Notes: generated by a model from the sequence alone, not told the origin. A stretch of DNA of 64,000 nucleotides from Microbacterium sp. Nx66 (GCF_904066215.1 NZ_LR880474.1:3100001-3164000); one strand, 5' to 3'. Positions 45,945-55,055 are shown, counted from the stretch's first letter. A program made the numbers and translations.

Positions 45945-46003
45945 TTCGAATCGCCCGATTGGCCGGATAATCGCCGCGGATGCCGCCAGGTGCGCGATCC
46001 GAA
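45945..46003. repeat. palindromic repeat family R1, copy F
   Basis: TTCGAATCGC (45945-45954) pairs with GCGATCCGAA (45994-46003) with one mismatch. It lies between two tandem minus-strand genes and ends 6 nt before the ArsR stop codon. Confidence 0.75.
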
Positions 46004-46009
46004 CGGAGG

Positions 46010-46321
46010 TCAGGCCCGACCGCGCTTGCGCACCTCGCGGAGGACGATCTGCTCGGGACAGACCGTGGAAAGGAAGTCGCCGACGGAGAGGGCGAGGCGT
46101 TCACCGACGAGCGAGTAGAAGATGCGGTTGGCATCGCGACGTTCGGAGACGAGGCCTGCCTGCCGCAGCACGCTCAGGTGCCGGGAGATGGTCGGGCCGC
46201 TCGCGGAGAAGCGGGACGCGATCTCCCCGGCCGCGAGCTCCCCCTCCTTGAGGTCCTGCAGGATCTGCCTCCGGGTGGGATGGGCGAGCGCCGCGAAGAT
46301 GTCGGATGCGCTGTCGGCCAT
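46010..46321 (-). CDS. ArsR family winged-helix regulator
   Basis: A 103-residue regulator: AALAHPTRRQILQDL opens the fold and ASGPTISRHLSVLRQAGLV is the recognition helix. Two Cys-free candidate helices mean no obvious metal site; only one Cys (TVCPEQ) is present, so it probably senses something other than metal. It is divergent from an epimerase-like gene across a 66-bp AT-rich operator region. Confidence 0.85.
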   Translation of the reverse strand: MADSASDIFAALAHPTRRQILQDLKEGELAAGEIASRFSASGPTISRHLSVLRQAGLVSERRDANRIFYSLVGERLALSVGDFLSTVCPEQIVLREVRKRGRA

Positions 46322-46327
46322 GCTTGC

Positions 46328-46333
46328 AATATA
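46328..46333 (-). promoter_or_regulatory. -10 box TATATT, leaderless start of arsR-like gene
   Basis: TATATT, GCAAGC, then ATG 46321. This is the best -10 match in the window. Confidence 0.65.
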
Positions 46334-46336
46334 GCA

Positions 46337-46379
46337 CCTTCGCTAGATACAGTTTCGCCAGATAGCTAATTAGCGAAGG
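46337..46379. promoter_or_regulatory. nested operators between arsR-like and epimerase-like genes
   Basis: CCTTCGCTA (46337-46345) and TAGCGAAGG (46371-46379) form an inverted repeat. Inside are direct repeats TTCGCTAGATA (46339-46349) and TTCGCCAGATA (46353-46363) and the palindrome GCTAATTAGC (46365-46374). The right arm overlaps the AAGGAG ribosome binding site of the plus-strand gene. Confidence 0.7.
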
Positions 46380-46387
46380 AGAACACC

Positions 46388-47281
46388 ATGAAGGTCGCCA
46401 TCACCGGAGGCAGTGGATTCGTCGGCCGCGCCCTCGCCGATCGCCTGGAGGAGCCCGTGGCGATCTCCCGACGCTCCGGCACGGACATCACCGACGTCGA
46501 CGCGCTGACCGCCGCCTTCGCCGGATGCGACGCCGTCGCCCACTGCGCCGGGATCAACCGGGAGATCGGCGACCAGACCTTCCGCCGCGTGCACGTCGAG
46601 GGCACGGCCGCCGTCGTCGAGGCCGCTCGCCGCGCCGGCGTCCGGCGGCTCGTCATGGTGAGCTTCCTCCGCGCCCGGCCCGACTGCGGCTCCGCTTACC
46701 ACGAGTCGAAGTGGGAGGCCGAGGAGATCATCCGCGGCTCCGGGCTCCCGCACACGATCCTGAAGTCCGGGATGATCTACGGCCCCGGCGATCACATGGT
46801 CGACCATGTGACCCGTGCCGTCCGCACCCTCCCCTTCTTCTGGACGGTCGGCTACCGCGAACGCACCGCCCGCCCGGTCCCCGTCGAGGATGCCGCGGAC
46901 GTGCTGGTGGCCGCGCTCGAGGGCCGCATCCCGGAGCCGACGGTCGCCGTGATGGGGGCGGACGAGGTCACGCTCGGGGAGGCCATCCGCCGGATCGCCC
47001 GCGTCGCCGGACGTCGTCCCGCGTTCCTCCCCGTTCCGGCCTGGGTCGTGCGGGTGCTCGCGCAGCTCACCGAGTGGACCATGGTCGTGCCCCTGGTCGC
47101 GAAGGCGCAGGCGCGGATGCTCGCGGAGGGCGTCAGCGAACCGGCACCGTGGGCGCCGGAGCCGCCGGAGGGCATCCGCCCGTCGCGGCCGTTCGACGAC
47201 GACAGCATCCGCGCGGCGCTGCCCACCGGCCGCTTCGGTCTTTCGGACCTGCGGCTGGCGCGGGCGCTTCGAATCGCCTGA
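46388..47281 (+). CDS. NAD(P)-binding epimerase/NDUFA9-like protein
   Basis: A 297-residue atypical SDR with the N-terminal ITGGSGFVGRALA (4-16), a region YHESKWEAEEIIRGSGLPHTIL where the YxxxK tyrosine is replaced by the H-E-S-K context, and a C-terminal half like complex I NDUFA9 homologues. It probably binds NADP and reduces or senses a small molecule. The last codons (LRIA and the stop) lie inside repeat copy G. The divergent ArsR regulator is the likely controller. Confidence 0.78.
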   Translation: MKVAITGGSGFVGRALADRLEEPVAISRRSGTDITDVDALTAAFAGCDAVAHCAGINREIGDQTFRRVHVEGTAAVVEAARRAGVRRLVMVSFLRARPDCGSAYHESKWEAEEIIRGSGLPHTILKSGMIYGPGDHMVDHVTRAVRTLPFFWTVGYRERTARPVPVEDAADVLVAALEGRIPEPTVAVMGADEVTLGEAIRRIARVAGRRPAFLPVPAWVVRVLAQLTEWTMVVPLVAKAQARMLAEGVSEPAPWAPEPPEGIRPSRPFDDDSIRAALPTGRFGLSDLRLARALRIA

Positions 47282-47326
47282 ATGGCTGCATCTGGGCTGC
47301 AGATGCCGCAAAGCAGGCGATTCGAA
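47268..47326. repeat. palindromic repeat family R1, copy G
   Basis: The best-preserved copy: TTCGAATCGCCTG (47268-47280) and CAGGCGATTCGAA (47314-47326) are perfect, with an inner stem GCATCTG/CAGATGC. Its left arm supplies the stop codon of the epimerase-like gene, and the hemE stop codon starts 6 nt past its right arm. Confidence 0.85.
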
Positions 47327-47332
47327 CGGAGG

Positions 47333-48355
47333 TCAGCCGGCGTGCACCAGCTCGACGATACGGGTGAGCTGGTCGGGGTCGGTCTCCGGGGGCACACCAT
47401 GGCCGAGGTTGAGGATGTGCCCGCGGGCCGCGCGACCGCGTTCGAGCACGTCGCGGACATGCGCCTCGAGCACCGGCCACGGCGCGCCGAGGAACGCGGG
47501 GTCGATGTTCCCCTGCACCGAGACGTCGGGGCCGAGGATCGCGGCGGCCTCGTCGAGGGGCAGCCGCCAGTCGACCCCCACGCCGTCGGCGATGCCGTCC
47601 AGCCGCATGTCGCCGAGGAAGGGGCCGGTGCCGACGCCGAAGTGGATCGTCGGGACGCCGATGCCGTCCAGAGCGGTCCGTGAGTGCGGCGCCACGAAGG
47701 TGCGGTAGTCGGCGGGGCTGAGGGAACCCGCCCAGCTGTCGAAGAGCTGCACGACCGCGGCGCCGGCATCGCGCTGCGTCTCCAGGAACCGCCGCGAGAT
47801 CTGCGCCAGCCAGCCCGCGAGACGGTGCCAGGCCTCGGGCTCCGCGTGCATCATGCCGCGCGCACGCAGGTGCTCCTTGGACGGACCGCCCTCGACGAGA
47901 TACGCCGCGAGCGTGAAGGGGGCTCCCGCGAAGCCGATGACCGGGGTGTCGCCGAGCTCGGCGGCGACGATGCCGACGGCTTCCGCGATCGCGCTGCCGT
48001 CGAGGCTGTCCGGATCGATCGCCGTGATGCGGTCGACGTCGGCCAGCGTCCGCACCGGGTTCGCGAAGACCGGGCCGCGGCCGGGCTCGATCTCCACGTC
48101 CACGCCGGCGAGACGCAGCGGGATGACGATGTCGCTGAAGAACACCGCCGCGTCGACGCCGTGCCGTCGCACGGGCTGGAGGGTGATCTCGGCGGCGAGG
48201 TCGGGGGTGAGGCAGGCGTCGAGCATGCGCGTGCCGACCCGCAGCTCCCGGTACTCGGGCAGGGACCGGCCCGCCTGGCGCATGAACCAGACCGGAGCGG
48301 TGGCGGGGCGGTCGCCGGTGAGGGCGCGCAGCAGCGGGGCGTCGGAGAGTGCCAT
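47333..48355 (-). CDS. hemE: uroporphyrinogen decarboxylase
   Basis: A 340-residue TIM-barrel enzyme that removes four carboxyls from uroporphyrinogen III to give coproporphyrinogen [19 protein letters not shown] (21-36), [17 protein letters not shown] and the C-terminal [16 protein letters not shown] are diagnostic. GGGAGGA lies before ATG 48355. It is divergent from hemA with a 72-bp gap. Confidence 0.95.
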   Translation of the reverse strand: MALSDAPLLRALTGDRPATAPVWFMRQAGRSLPEYRELRVGTRMLDACLTPDLAAEITLQPVRRHGVDAAVFFSDIVIPLRLAGVDVEIEPGRGPVFANPVRTLADVDRITAIDPDSLDGSAIAEAVGIVAAELGDTPVIGFAGAPFTLAAYLVEGGPSKEHLRARGMMHAEPEAWHRLAGWLAQISRRFLETQRDAGAAVVQLFDSWAGSLSPADYRTFVAPHSRTALDGIGVPTIHFGVGTGPFLGDMRLDGIADGVGVDWRLPLDEAAAILGPDVSVQGNIDPAFLGAPWPVLEAHVRDVLERGRAARGHILNLGHGVPPETDPDQLTRIVELVHAG

Positions 48356-48415
48356 GCCCCCATCCTCCCATCCGGCGCCTAGGGAGCCGCCGAGTCCCGG
48401 CTCCGTACGCTCGGG

Positions 48416-48421
48416 TACAAT
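48416..48421 (+). promoter_or_regulatory. -10 box TACAAT, leaderless start of hemA
   Basis: TACAAT, CGAAGG, then GTG 48428. This is a near-consensus -10; transcription should begin at or next to the start codon. Confidence 0.65.
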
Positions 48422-48427
48422 CGAAGG

Positions 48428-49744
48428 GTGCTGCTGTGTGTGACGGCGAGTCACAAGACCGCCTCCTTCGAACTGCTCGAACGCCTGAGCCGCACCCCCG
48501 ACGACGTCGCTCCCACCATCGTGGGCATGGCGCCGTGCGTGCAGGGTGCCGTGGTCCTGGCGACGTGCAACCGCTTCGAGGCGTACGTGGAAATGGACGA
48601 GCCCGTGACCGCGGCCGGCGCCATCGGCGTCGAAGCCGTGATCGAGGCCGTCGAGTCCGCGACCGGCATTCCCGCCGCCGACCTCGACGGTGCCTACGCC
48701 GTGCATTCCGGTCGCCGCGTCGCCGAGCACCTCTTCTCCGTGGCCTCCGGTCTCGAGTCCGTCGTCTCCGGCGAGGGCGAGATCGCCGGCCAGGTGCGGC
48801 GTGCCCTGAAGTCCGCCCGCAAGGACGGCACCACCTCCCCCGAGCTCGAGCGCCTGTTCCAGCGCGCGAGCCAGGCGCAGCGCAAGGTCAAGAACGTCAC
48901 CGCCCTCGGCCGCGCCGGTCGATCTCTCGTGCGTCTCGCACTGGAGCTCGCCGACAGCCGCATCGCCGACTGGTCGGCCGAGCGCGTGCTGCTGGTCGGC
49001 ACCGGAGCCTACGCCGCCGTCACCCTCGCGACTCTGCGCGAGCGCGGCGCCGTCGACATCTCCGTCTACTCCCCCTCGGGCCGCGCAGAGATCTTCGCGG
49101 CCAAGCACGACATCCGCCCGGTTCCGGCAGACGAGTACGCACGCACGGCGGCGCACTCCACGCTGCTGATCACCTGCACCACCGCGACCGAGCCCGTGCT
49201 CGGCCCGGAGCACCTGCAGCTCCCGGTCGGCCTCGCCGCCGCGGGCTGCCCCGTCAGCGCGACCAGCGGCACCACCGGTGTCCCGAGCCGGCTGGTGGTC
49301 GACCTCGGCATGCCGCGCAACGTCGACCCGGCCGTGGCCGCACTGGAGGGCGTCGCGCTGCTGGACCTGGAGACCATCCGCCTGCACGCCCCGCTCGAGG
49401 AGCTGCAGGCGACGGACGCCGCCCGGAGCGTCGTCCGCGAGGCCGCGGAGACCTTCCACGTCGTCGGTGCCCGCCAGAGCGTGACCCCGTCGGTGGTGGC
49501 GTTCCGGTCGCACATCTTCGAGCTGCTGGAGCGCGAGATCGACCGTGCGCGCGCCCGCGGCGACGAGGACGGCAAGGTCGAGCAGGCCCTCCGGCACCTC
49601 TCCGGCGTGCTGCTGCACACGCCGACCGTGCGGGCTCATGAGCTCGCCGCCGCCGGTCGCGCGGACGAGTTCGCCGCCGCGCTCGCGACGCTGTACGGCA
49701 TCACCCCTGCCGCGGACACGGTCGAGGACGCCGCCACAGCCTGA
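48428..49744 (+). CDS. hemA: glutamyl-tRNA reductase
   Basis: A 438-residue NADPH enzyme that reduces glutamyl-tRNA(Glu) to glutamate-1-semialdehyde, the first committed haem step. The catalytic Cys is in [10 protein letters not shown] (near residue 42), [13 protein letters not shown] is the N-terminal signature, and [23 protein letters not shown] follows. Phe replaces the more usual Thr/Val in TCNRxE. It begins on a leaderless GTG. A HhH-type protein follows after 25 bp. Confidence 0.95.
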   Translation: MLLCVTASHKTASFELLERLSRTPDDVAPTIVGMAPCVQGAVVLATCNRFEAYVEMDEPVTAAGAIGVEAVIEAVESATGIPAADLDGAYAVHSGRRVAEHLFSVASGLESVVSGEGEIAGQVRRALKSARKDGTTSPELERLFQRASQAQRKVKNVTALGRAGRSLVRLALELADSRIADWSAERVLLVGTGAYAAVTLATLRERGAVDISVYSPSGRAEIFAAKHDIRPVPADEYARTAAHSTLLITCTTATEPVLGPEHLQLPVGLAAAGCPVSATSGTTGVPSRLVVDLGMPRNVDPAVAALEGVALLDLETIRLHAPLEELQATDAARSVVREAAETFHVVGARQSVTPSVVAFRSHIFELLEREIDRARARGDEDGKVEQALRHLSGVLLHTPTVRAHELAAAGRADEFAAALATLYGITPAADTVEDAATA

Positions 49745-49769
49745 TCCGGCGGGGTGGGAGACTGGAGGC

Positions 49770-50396
49770 ATGGCCCTTCACATCACCGGAGACACCGCCG
49801 CCGACGCCCTGCTGACCGAGAACCCGACGGCTCTGCTGATCGGCATGCTGCTGGACCAGCAGATCCCCATGGAGACCGCGTTCACCGGACCGCTCAAGAT
49901 CGAGCAGCGGACGGGAGCCGCGGATGCTGCGGCGATCGCGGGCATGGCACCGGAGGAGTTCCTGGAGGCCTTCCGGCAGACCCCCGCGGTGCACCGGTTC
50001 CCCGGCTCCATGGCGACGCGGGTGCAGACCCTGTGCCAGGCGCTCGTCGACGACTGGGACGGGGACGCCGCCGCCCTCTGGACACGACCCTCGACAGGCT
50101 CCGGCCCGTCGACAGGCTCAGGCCCTTCGACAGGCTCAGGGACCCAGCCGAGCGGCGCCGAGGTGCTCGAACGGCTCAAGGCTCTTCCCGGCTTCGGTGA
50201 GCAGAAGGCGAAGATCTTCCTCGCCCTCCTCGGCAAGCAGTACGGGTTCACCGGCGAGGGCTGGCGTGAGGCCTCCGCTCCCTACGGCGAGGACGGTTCG
50301 TACCGCAGCGTCGCCGACATCGTGTCGCCCGAATCGCTGACGAAGGTGCGCGAGTACAAGAAGGCGATGAAGGCGGCGGCGAAGGCGGCGAAGTAG
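49770..50396 (+). CDS. HhH-GPD base-excision-repair-like protein
   Basis: A 208-residue protein with an N-terminal helical domain ([20 protein letters not shown]) and a C-terminal helix-hairpin-helix [20 protein letters not shown]. It resembles small endonuclease III-like proteins of actinobacteria, but I cannot see a catalytic Lys/Asp pair with confidence. Residues 107-126 are STGSGP repeats encoded by in-frame R2 DNA, inserted just before the HhH. The next gene's GTG shares a base with its stop. Confidence 0.75.
   Translation: MALHITGDTAADALLTENPTALLIGMLLDQQIPMETAFTGPLKIEQRTGAADAAAIAGMAPEEFLEAFRQTPAVHRFPGSMATRVQTLCQALVDDWDGDAAALWTRPSTGSGPSTGSGPSTGSGTQPSGAEVLERLKALPGFGEQKAKIFLALLGKQYGFTGEGWREASAPYGEDGSYRSVADIVSPESLTKVREYKKAMKAAAKAAK
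50088..50147. repeat. in-frame R2 units inside the HhH protein gene
   Basis: Three tandem units of TCGACAGGCTC type are read as [20 protein letters not shown]. The reading frame of the unit (CCT TCG ACA GGC TCA GGG ACC CAG) is the same as that used in the ABC exporter gene. Confidence 0.85.
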
Positions 50397-50821
50397 TGCA
50401 GCCGACCGGGGACGACGTCGCGGGGCTGATCGCCCGCTCCTCCCCGGCCGTGCGTCGCCGTGATGCGGAGACGCTGACCGCTCTCCTGCGGGACATCTCC
50501 GGACGCGAACCGCAGACCTGGGGCTCGATCATCGGGTTCGGCTCCTGCCACTACCGCTACCCCACCGGGACGGAGGGCGACAGCGGCATTCTGAGCTTCG
50601 CCCCCCGGAAGGCCGCGACCACGATCTACCTCCTCGACGGCGTGGACGCCCACGCGGAGGCTCTCGGCGCGCTCGGCCCGCACACGACAGGGGTGGGCTG
50701 CCTTTACATCAAGGACCTCGACCAGGTCGACCTCGACGTGCTGCGCGTGATCCTCGAGCGTTCGCGCGCCTGGGTCGAGTCCGGCGGCGACGCGCGCATG
50801 CACCTGACGGTCACGTCGTAG
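50396..50821 (+). CDS. DUF1801 domain protein
   Basis: A 141-residue soluble protein with the DUF1801/YdhG-like sequence PQTWGSIIGFGSCHYRY and LSFAPRKAATTIYL, and a C-terminal helix IKDLDQVDLDVLRVILERS. Family members are small alpha/beta proteins of unknown role, sometimes linked to DNA repair. The GTG start shares its G with the TAG of the HhH gene, so the two are coupled. Confidence 0.8.
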   Translation: MQPTGDDVAGLIARSSPAVRRRDAETLTALLRDISGREPQTWGSIIGFGSCHYRYPTGTEGDSGILSFAPRKAATTIYLLDGVDAHAEALGALGPHTTGVGCLYIKDLDQVDLDVLRVILERSRAWVESGGDARMHLTVTS

Positions 50822-50850
50822 CTCCCCCTCCTGTCGCCGAGACCCCGGGT

Positions 50851-50902
50851 TCCCGCCGAGACCCCGGCGTGGGGACGTGTGGGGCCCGGGGTCTCGGCGG
50901 GA
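50851..50902. repeat. GAGACCCC palindrome (family R3), copy 1
   Basis: TCCCGCCGAGACCCCGG (50851-50867) and CCGGGGTCTCGGCGGGA (50886-50902) form a perfect 17-bp stem. A further half unit CCGAGACCCCGGG lies just left (50838-50850) and GGGGTCTC again at 50907-50914 reaching the ABC-F stop. It separates convergent genes. Confidence 0.8.
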
Positions 50903-50912
50903 GGGCGGGGTC

Positions 50913-52592
50913 TCAGGTGGTGGCCACCCCCTCCGCGACCCGCAGACACCGTGCGTGCGCCGCGTGACGCCGCCACCGGCGGTCGTGCGTCACTGTGACG
51001 ACGGCGGCGGAATGATCGACGAGGGCGCCCTCGAGCTGCTCCACGAGCTCGGGATCGAGATGGTTCGTCGGCTCATCGAGCAGCAGCAGGTCGAACGGCG
51101 TCGCCAGCGCGACCGCGAGATCCAGCCGGCGACGCTGCCCGACCGAGAGTGTCCGCACGTCGCGGTCCGCCTCCGGCCCCCGGAAGAGTCCATGAGCCAG
51201 GAGGGCGTCCTGCGCATCCGCCGGTGCCGTCCCCGTCCGCGCCGCGAAGACCTCGACGGCGGTACCTCGCAGGCGCGTGTCGACGTCCTGCCGGAGGAAC
51301 GCGATCCGCAGCCCGTCCGCGTGGCGGATCGTCCCGGACGCGGGGATCAGCTCGCCGACGAGGAGGCGGAGGAGCGTCGTCTTCCCGGCGCCGTTCGGCC
51401 CGGTCACGAGCCACCGCGAACCGGCCTCGATCGTCCACTGCGACACGTCAAGCCGTCGTCCCTGTTCACGGAGGGAGACGGCATCGAGGGTCAGGAGTGG
51501 GTCGTCGAGCGGTGCCCGATCCTCTGCTGCGACCACGAACCGCAGGGGCTCGGGCGGCGCCGGGCACGGGTTCTCCCGCAGCCGCGACAGCCTCTCCTTC
51601 GCCATGCGGATGCGTCCGACGGCACCGTGGTCGCGGCTCCGCGCCCGGAACGCGCCATGACCGAAGCCGTCGAGCTCGAGCTTCCGCGGGATCGCCTGCA
51701 GCCGGAACGCGTTGGCGGCGAGCAGCGACTCGGCCCGGGCGAGCTCGGCCTTCCACTCCTCGTGGCGCGCGACCGCCGCACGTCTCTCGGTCTCGCGCGC
51801 TCGCAGGAACCCGGCGTAGCCATCGCCGTAGCGCCGGATCCGACCGTCCTCCACCTGCACGACAGCCGTCGCGAAACGGTCCAGGAAGTCGCGGTCGTGC
51901 GTCACGACGACCAGCGCTCCGCGGTGCGCGGCGAGTCGCTCCTCGAGCCAGGTCAGCGCCCGGTCGTCGAGGTCGTTCGTGGGCTCGTCGAGGAGGAGCA
52001 GTTCGGCTCCGGAAGAGAGGGCGACCGCGAGAGCGAGCCGCGCCCGCTCTCCGCCCGACAGCGCGGCCACCGGTCGCGCGCGGTCCACTCCGCCCAGCCC
52101 GAGCTGTTCGAGGGCGGTGTCGATGCGACGGTCGACGTCGTATCCCTCGCGGGACTCGAAACGGTCCTGCAACAGGGCCACAGCGGCCATCTGCTGCGCA
52201 CGCTCGGCGGAGCCCCCGGCGGCGAGGAGCTCGTACGCGTGGCCGAGGTCGCGCTCCAGCACGCGGAGGTCGCCGAGGAGATCGTCGATGGCATCGGCCA
52301 TCGTCGCTCCATCCGCGAACACGGGGTTCTGCCGGGCATGAGCGATCCCGCCGGGGAGGTCGAGCCGCACCTCCCCGGATGTCGGTGCGAGAACACCGGC
52401 GAGCAGATCGAGCAGCGTCGACTTCCCGGCGCCGTTGTCGCCGATGACGGCGAGGCGGTCGGCGGGTCCGACGGCGAGATCGATGCGGTTCAGCACGAGA
52501 CGGTCGGCGAACCGGACGGAGGCGGCCTGCAGCGCGCACTCGCGATGAACGCGGGCCGGAGTGTCGGAAGGGGTCGAGGGTACAGGGAACAT
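50913..52592 (-). CDS. ABC-F family ATPase, probable ribosome protection or translation factor
   Basis: A 559-residue soluble protein with two ABC domains: Walker A GDNGAGKST / signature LSGGERARL / Walker B LLLLDEPTNDLD, then GPNGAGKTT / SVGQRRRL / LLLLDEPTNHLD. The linker (about residues 245-315) is Arg/Ala-rich. ABC-F proteins bind the ribosomal E site; some expel macrolides, lincosamides or pleuromutilins. A leader region of 170 nt precedes it. GAGAGGA lies before ATG 52592. Resistance spectrum cannot be predicted. Confidence 0.85.
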   Translation of the reverse strand: MFPVPSTPSDTPARVHRECALQAASVRFADRLVLNRIDLAVGPADRLAVIGDNGAGKSTLLDLLAGVLAPTSGEVRLDLPGGIAHARQNPVFADGATMADAIDDLLGDLRVLERDLGHAYELLAAGGSAERAQQMAAVALLQDRFESREGYDVDRRIDTALEQLGLGGVDRARPVAALSGGERARLALAVALSSGAELLLLDEPTNDLDDRALTWLEERLAAHRGALVVVTHDRDFLDRFATAVVQVEDGRIRRYGDGYAGFLRARETERRAAVARHEEWKAELARAESLLAANAFRLQAIPRKLELDGFGHGAFRARSRDHGAVGRIRMAKERLSRLRENPCPAPPEPLRFVVAAEDRAPLDDPLLTLDAVSLREQGRRLDVSQWTIEAGSRWLVTGPNGAGKTTLLRLLVGELIPASGTIRHADGLRIAFLRQDVDTRLRGTAVEVFAARTGTAPADAQDALLAHGLFRGPEADRDVRTLSVGQRRRLDLAVALATPFDLLLLDEPTNHLDPELVEQLEGALVDHSAAVVTVTHDRRWRRHAAHARCLRVAEGVATT

Positions 52593-52768
52593 GAGGGGTC
52601 CTCTCCGGCGGCGCACGCGCACCGCCGGGATCTGCGTCGATGACGCGGGGAACAGGAACCTCGACCGCCCCCTGCTCGGGTGCGGGTCGCTCAGGACCCA
52701 CCGCGGAGAAGAGCTCTCGACGCGGCGTCCCGATCTAGCGAATCAGAGTACCCACGAGGAGCGACCAT
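52593..52768 (-). promoter_or_regulatory. leader region with short ORFs and hairpin upstream of the ABC-F gene
   Basis: Two short frames are possible on the minus strand: a 25-codon one (ATG 52768 to TGA 52691; MVAPRGYSDS...) and a 6-codon one (GTG 52755 to TAG 52735; MGTLIR). TATGGT (52769-52764) looks like a -10; if so, only the second is transcribed whole. The hairpin CCGGCGG/CCGCCGG (52605-52611 with 52622-52628) abuts the ABC-F ribosome binding site. Leader-controlled induction is common for ABC-F genes. Confidence 0.5.
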
Positions 52769-52809
52769 AGCAGGGCGACCCGGCACGCGCCAGACCCCGC
52801 CTTCTCGGT

Positions 52810-52866
52810 GAGACCCCGACGTGTACCCGCATGCACCCCGGGGTCTCGACGGGAATCCGGGGTCTC
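52810..52866. repeat. GAGACCCC palindrome (family R3), copy 2
   Basis: GAGACCCC (52810-52817) pairs with GGGGTCTC (52840-52847); a second right arm is at 52859-52866. It follows the stop codon of the minus-strand gene at 52871 by 4 nt. Copies 1 and 2 flank the ABC-F locus. Confidence 0.75.
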
Positions 52867-52870
52867 GGCG

Positions 52871-53611
52871 TCAACGGCGGGGGCGGGAGCGGAGGCGGGA
52901 GGAGAGGCGGGCGTGGGCGGCGGGGACGGCGAAGAGGAGGATGATCGCGAGGACGATGCCGCGGACGATCCAGAGGCCGGGCTCCCAGATCACCTCGTAG
53001 TTCCCAGGGAGACCGAGGAACGCGGCGATGATCGATCCCCACGACGCGCGGCCGCTGCTGTCCGTGTCGATCGAGAGTCCGCCCACGATGCTCAGCACCC
53101 CGAGGCTCAGCAGCACGATCGGCATGATGAGGGCGCCGGACTTCGCCTCCCCGCGCGCGATCATGCGGATCACCGTCACGAGCGACACGAGGGGGAACAC
53201 GAAGAAGAACCAGACGAGGGCGCCGAGCAGCAGCCCCACGACGATGAAGATCGGCACCCAGATCAGCATCCAGGGGCCTTCGTCCGCGATGAAGTAGTCC
53301 GGGTCGCGGAGGATCGCGACGACGAAGCCCGCAAGGGTCCCCAGCGGCAGCACCGCGAGCACCCACCAGAACACGGCCTTCGGCACCCGCTTGCGCTCCC
53401 CCAGCCGCGCCATCACGATCTGGATGATGACCGCCGCCGCGAGCGCCGGGATGCCGAACATCGCGATGATCGGGCCTGCGCCGTCGTTCTCGCGCAGGTC
53501 GAGCACCGTGAGGATCATCCACGACACTGCGAGCGCGCCGAGCACGATGGCCGCGACCGGACGCACGGGCGAGGATTCCACCCGCGCGTCGGCTCCCCCC
53601 GGTGTCGTCAT
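52871..53611 (-). CDS. multi-pass membrane protein of unknown function
   Basis: A 246-residue protein with about six membrane helices, the first after a 20-residue polar N terminus and the last ending in a basic SSRLRSRPRR tail. Hydrophobic, Trp-rich segments (WWVLAVLPLGTLAGFVVAI, WFFFVFPLVSLVTVI) suggest no recognisable transporter family. ATG 53611 begins 1 nt after the glyS stop codon, so translation is probably coupled to glyS. Confidence 0.7.
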   Translation of the reverse strand: MTTPGGADARVESSPVRPVAAIVLGALAVSWMILTVLDLRENDGAGPIIAMFGIPALAAAVIIQIVMARLGERKRVPKAVFWWVLAVLPLGTLAGFVVAILRDPDYFIADEGPWMLIWVPIFIVVGLLLGALVWFFFVFPLVSLVTVIRMIARGEAKSGALIMPIVLLSLGVLSIVGGLSIDTDSSGRASWGSIIAAFLGLPGNYEVIWEPGLWIVRGIVLAIILLFAVPAAHARLSSRLRSRPRR

Positions 53612-53612
53612 G

Positions 53613-54998
53613 TCAGGCGCCGCGGAGGCGCTCCGCCAGGTAGGCATGCAGCTCGTCGATCGGGACGCGCTCCTGTGCCATCGTGTCCCGGTCCCGCACC
53701 GTCACGGCGCGGTCGTCGAGTGAGTCGAAGTCGACCGTGACGCAGAACGGCGTGCCGATCTCGTCCTGGCGGCGGTAGCGCCGGCCGATCGCACCGGCGT
53801 CGTCGAAGTCCACGGCCCACGAGCCGCGCAGCGTGTCGGCCACCTCGCGGGCGAGCGGCGACAGCTTCTCGTTGCGCGACAGCGGGAGCACGGCGGCCTT
53901 GACCGGAGCCAGGCGCGGGTCGAGCTTGAGCACGGTGCGCGTGTCGGTGCCGCCCTTGGCGTTGGGCACCTGCTCCTCGACGTACGCGTCGACGAGGAAG
54001 GCCATCATCGCGCGGGTGAGTCCGAAGGAGGGCTCGATCACGTACGGGGTGTAGCGCTCGCCCGTGGCCTGGTCGAAGTACGTCAGGCTCTGGCCGGAGG
54101 CCTCGCTGTGGCTGGAGAGGTCGTAGTCGGTGCGGTTGGCGACGCCCATGAGCTCGCCCCACTCCTTGCCGGCGAAGCCGAAGCGGTACTCGACGTCGAT
54201 GGTGCCGGCCGAGTAGTGCGCGCGGTCCTCCTCCGGCACGTCGAACTGCCGCATGTTCTCCGGGTCGATGCCGAGGTCGATGAACCAGTTCCAGCACGCC
54301 TCGACCCAGTGGTCGAACCACTGCGGCGCCTCGGCGGGCGGCGTGAAGAACTCGATCTCCATCTGCTCGAACTCGCGGGTGCGGAAGATGAAGTTGCCGG
54401 GGGTGATCTCGTTGCGGAACGCCTTGCCGACCTGGCCGATGCCGAACGGCGGCTTCTTGCGGCTCGCGGTGAGCACGTTCGCGAAGTTCACGAAGATGCC
54501 CTGCGCGGTCTCCGGACGCAGGTAGTAGAGGCCGGACTCGTCGTCGACCACACCGAGGTACGTCTTCACCAGACCGGAGAAGGCCTTCGGCTCGGTGTAC
54601 TGCCCCTTGGTGCCGCAGTTCGGGCAGGGGATGTCGGCGAGACCGTTCTCGGCCTTCCGCCCCTTGCGCGCCTCGAAGTCCTCGATGAGGTTGTCGGCAC
54701 GGAAGCGCTTGTGGCACTGCAGGCACTCGACGAGCGGGTCGGTGAAGGTCGCGACGTGGCCGGAGGCCTCCCACACGCGCTTCGGCAGGATGATGCTGGA
54801 GTCGAGGCCGACCATGTCACCGCGACCGCGCACGAAGGTCTGCCACCACTGGCGGCGGATGTTCTCCTTCAGCTCCGTGCCGAGGGGTCCGTAGTCCCAG
54901 GCCGACCGGGAACCGCCGTAGATCTCACCCGCCTGGAACACGAACCCGCGGTGGCGGGCGAGGGCGATGACCTTGTCGAGGCGGGACTGTTCGGCCAC
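53613..54998 (-). CDS. glyS: glycyl-tRNA synthetase, single-chain (alpha2) type
   Basis: A 461-residue class II synthetase. [17 protein letters not shown] is motif 1-like, [25 protein letters not shown] is motif 2, and [13 protein letters not shown] is motif 3. The insert CLQCHKRF...CPNCGTKG supplies four cysteines for a zinc ribbon. GGAG precedes the GTG at 54998. TAGACT at 55050-55055 gives a leader of about 45 nt holding the hairpin TGCCCGT/ACGGGCA. Confidence 0.95.
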   Translation of the reverse strand: MAEQSRLDKVIALARHRGFVFQAGEIYGGSRSAWDYGPLGTELKENIRRQWWQTFVRGRGDMVGLDSSIILPKRVWEASGHVATFTDPLVECLQCHKRFRADNLIEDFEARKGRKAENGLADIPCPNCGTKGQYTEPKAFSGLVKTYLGVVDDESGLYYLRPETAQGIFVNFANVLTASRKKPPFGIGQVGKAFRNEITPGNFIFRTREFEQMEIEFFTPPAEAPQWFDHWVEACWNWFIDLGIDPENMRQFDVPEEDRAHYSAGTIDVEYRFGFAGKEWGELMGVANRTDYDLSSHSEASGQSLTYFDQATGERYTPYVIEPSFGLTRAMMAFLVDAYVEEQVPNAKGGTDTRTVLKLDPRLAPVKAAVLPLSRNEKLSPLAREVADTLRGSWAVDFDDAGAIGRRYRRQDEIGTPFCVTVDFDSLDDRAVTVRDRDTMAQERVPIDELHAYLAERLRGA

Positions 54999-55049
54999 GG
55001 TGGCTCCAATGGTCGGATGCGGAGAATGCCCGTGAGCACGGGCACCCCC

Positions 55050-55055
55050 AGTCTA
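55050..55055 (-). promoter_or_regulatory. -10 box TAGACT of glyS (leadered)
   Basis: Unlike most promoters here, this box lies about 50 nt before the start codon, leaving a leader with a ribosome binding site and a 7-bp hairpin. Confidence 0.55.

Noticed and set aside
49770..50396. HhH protein considered as a frameshifted or broken gene because of its STGSGP repeats
   Set aside because: The frame is intact on both sides and the insertion is a whole number of codons, so it is an in-frame repeat insertion rather than decay.
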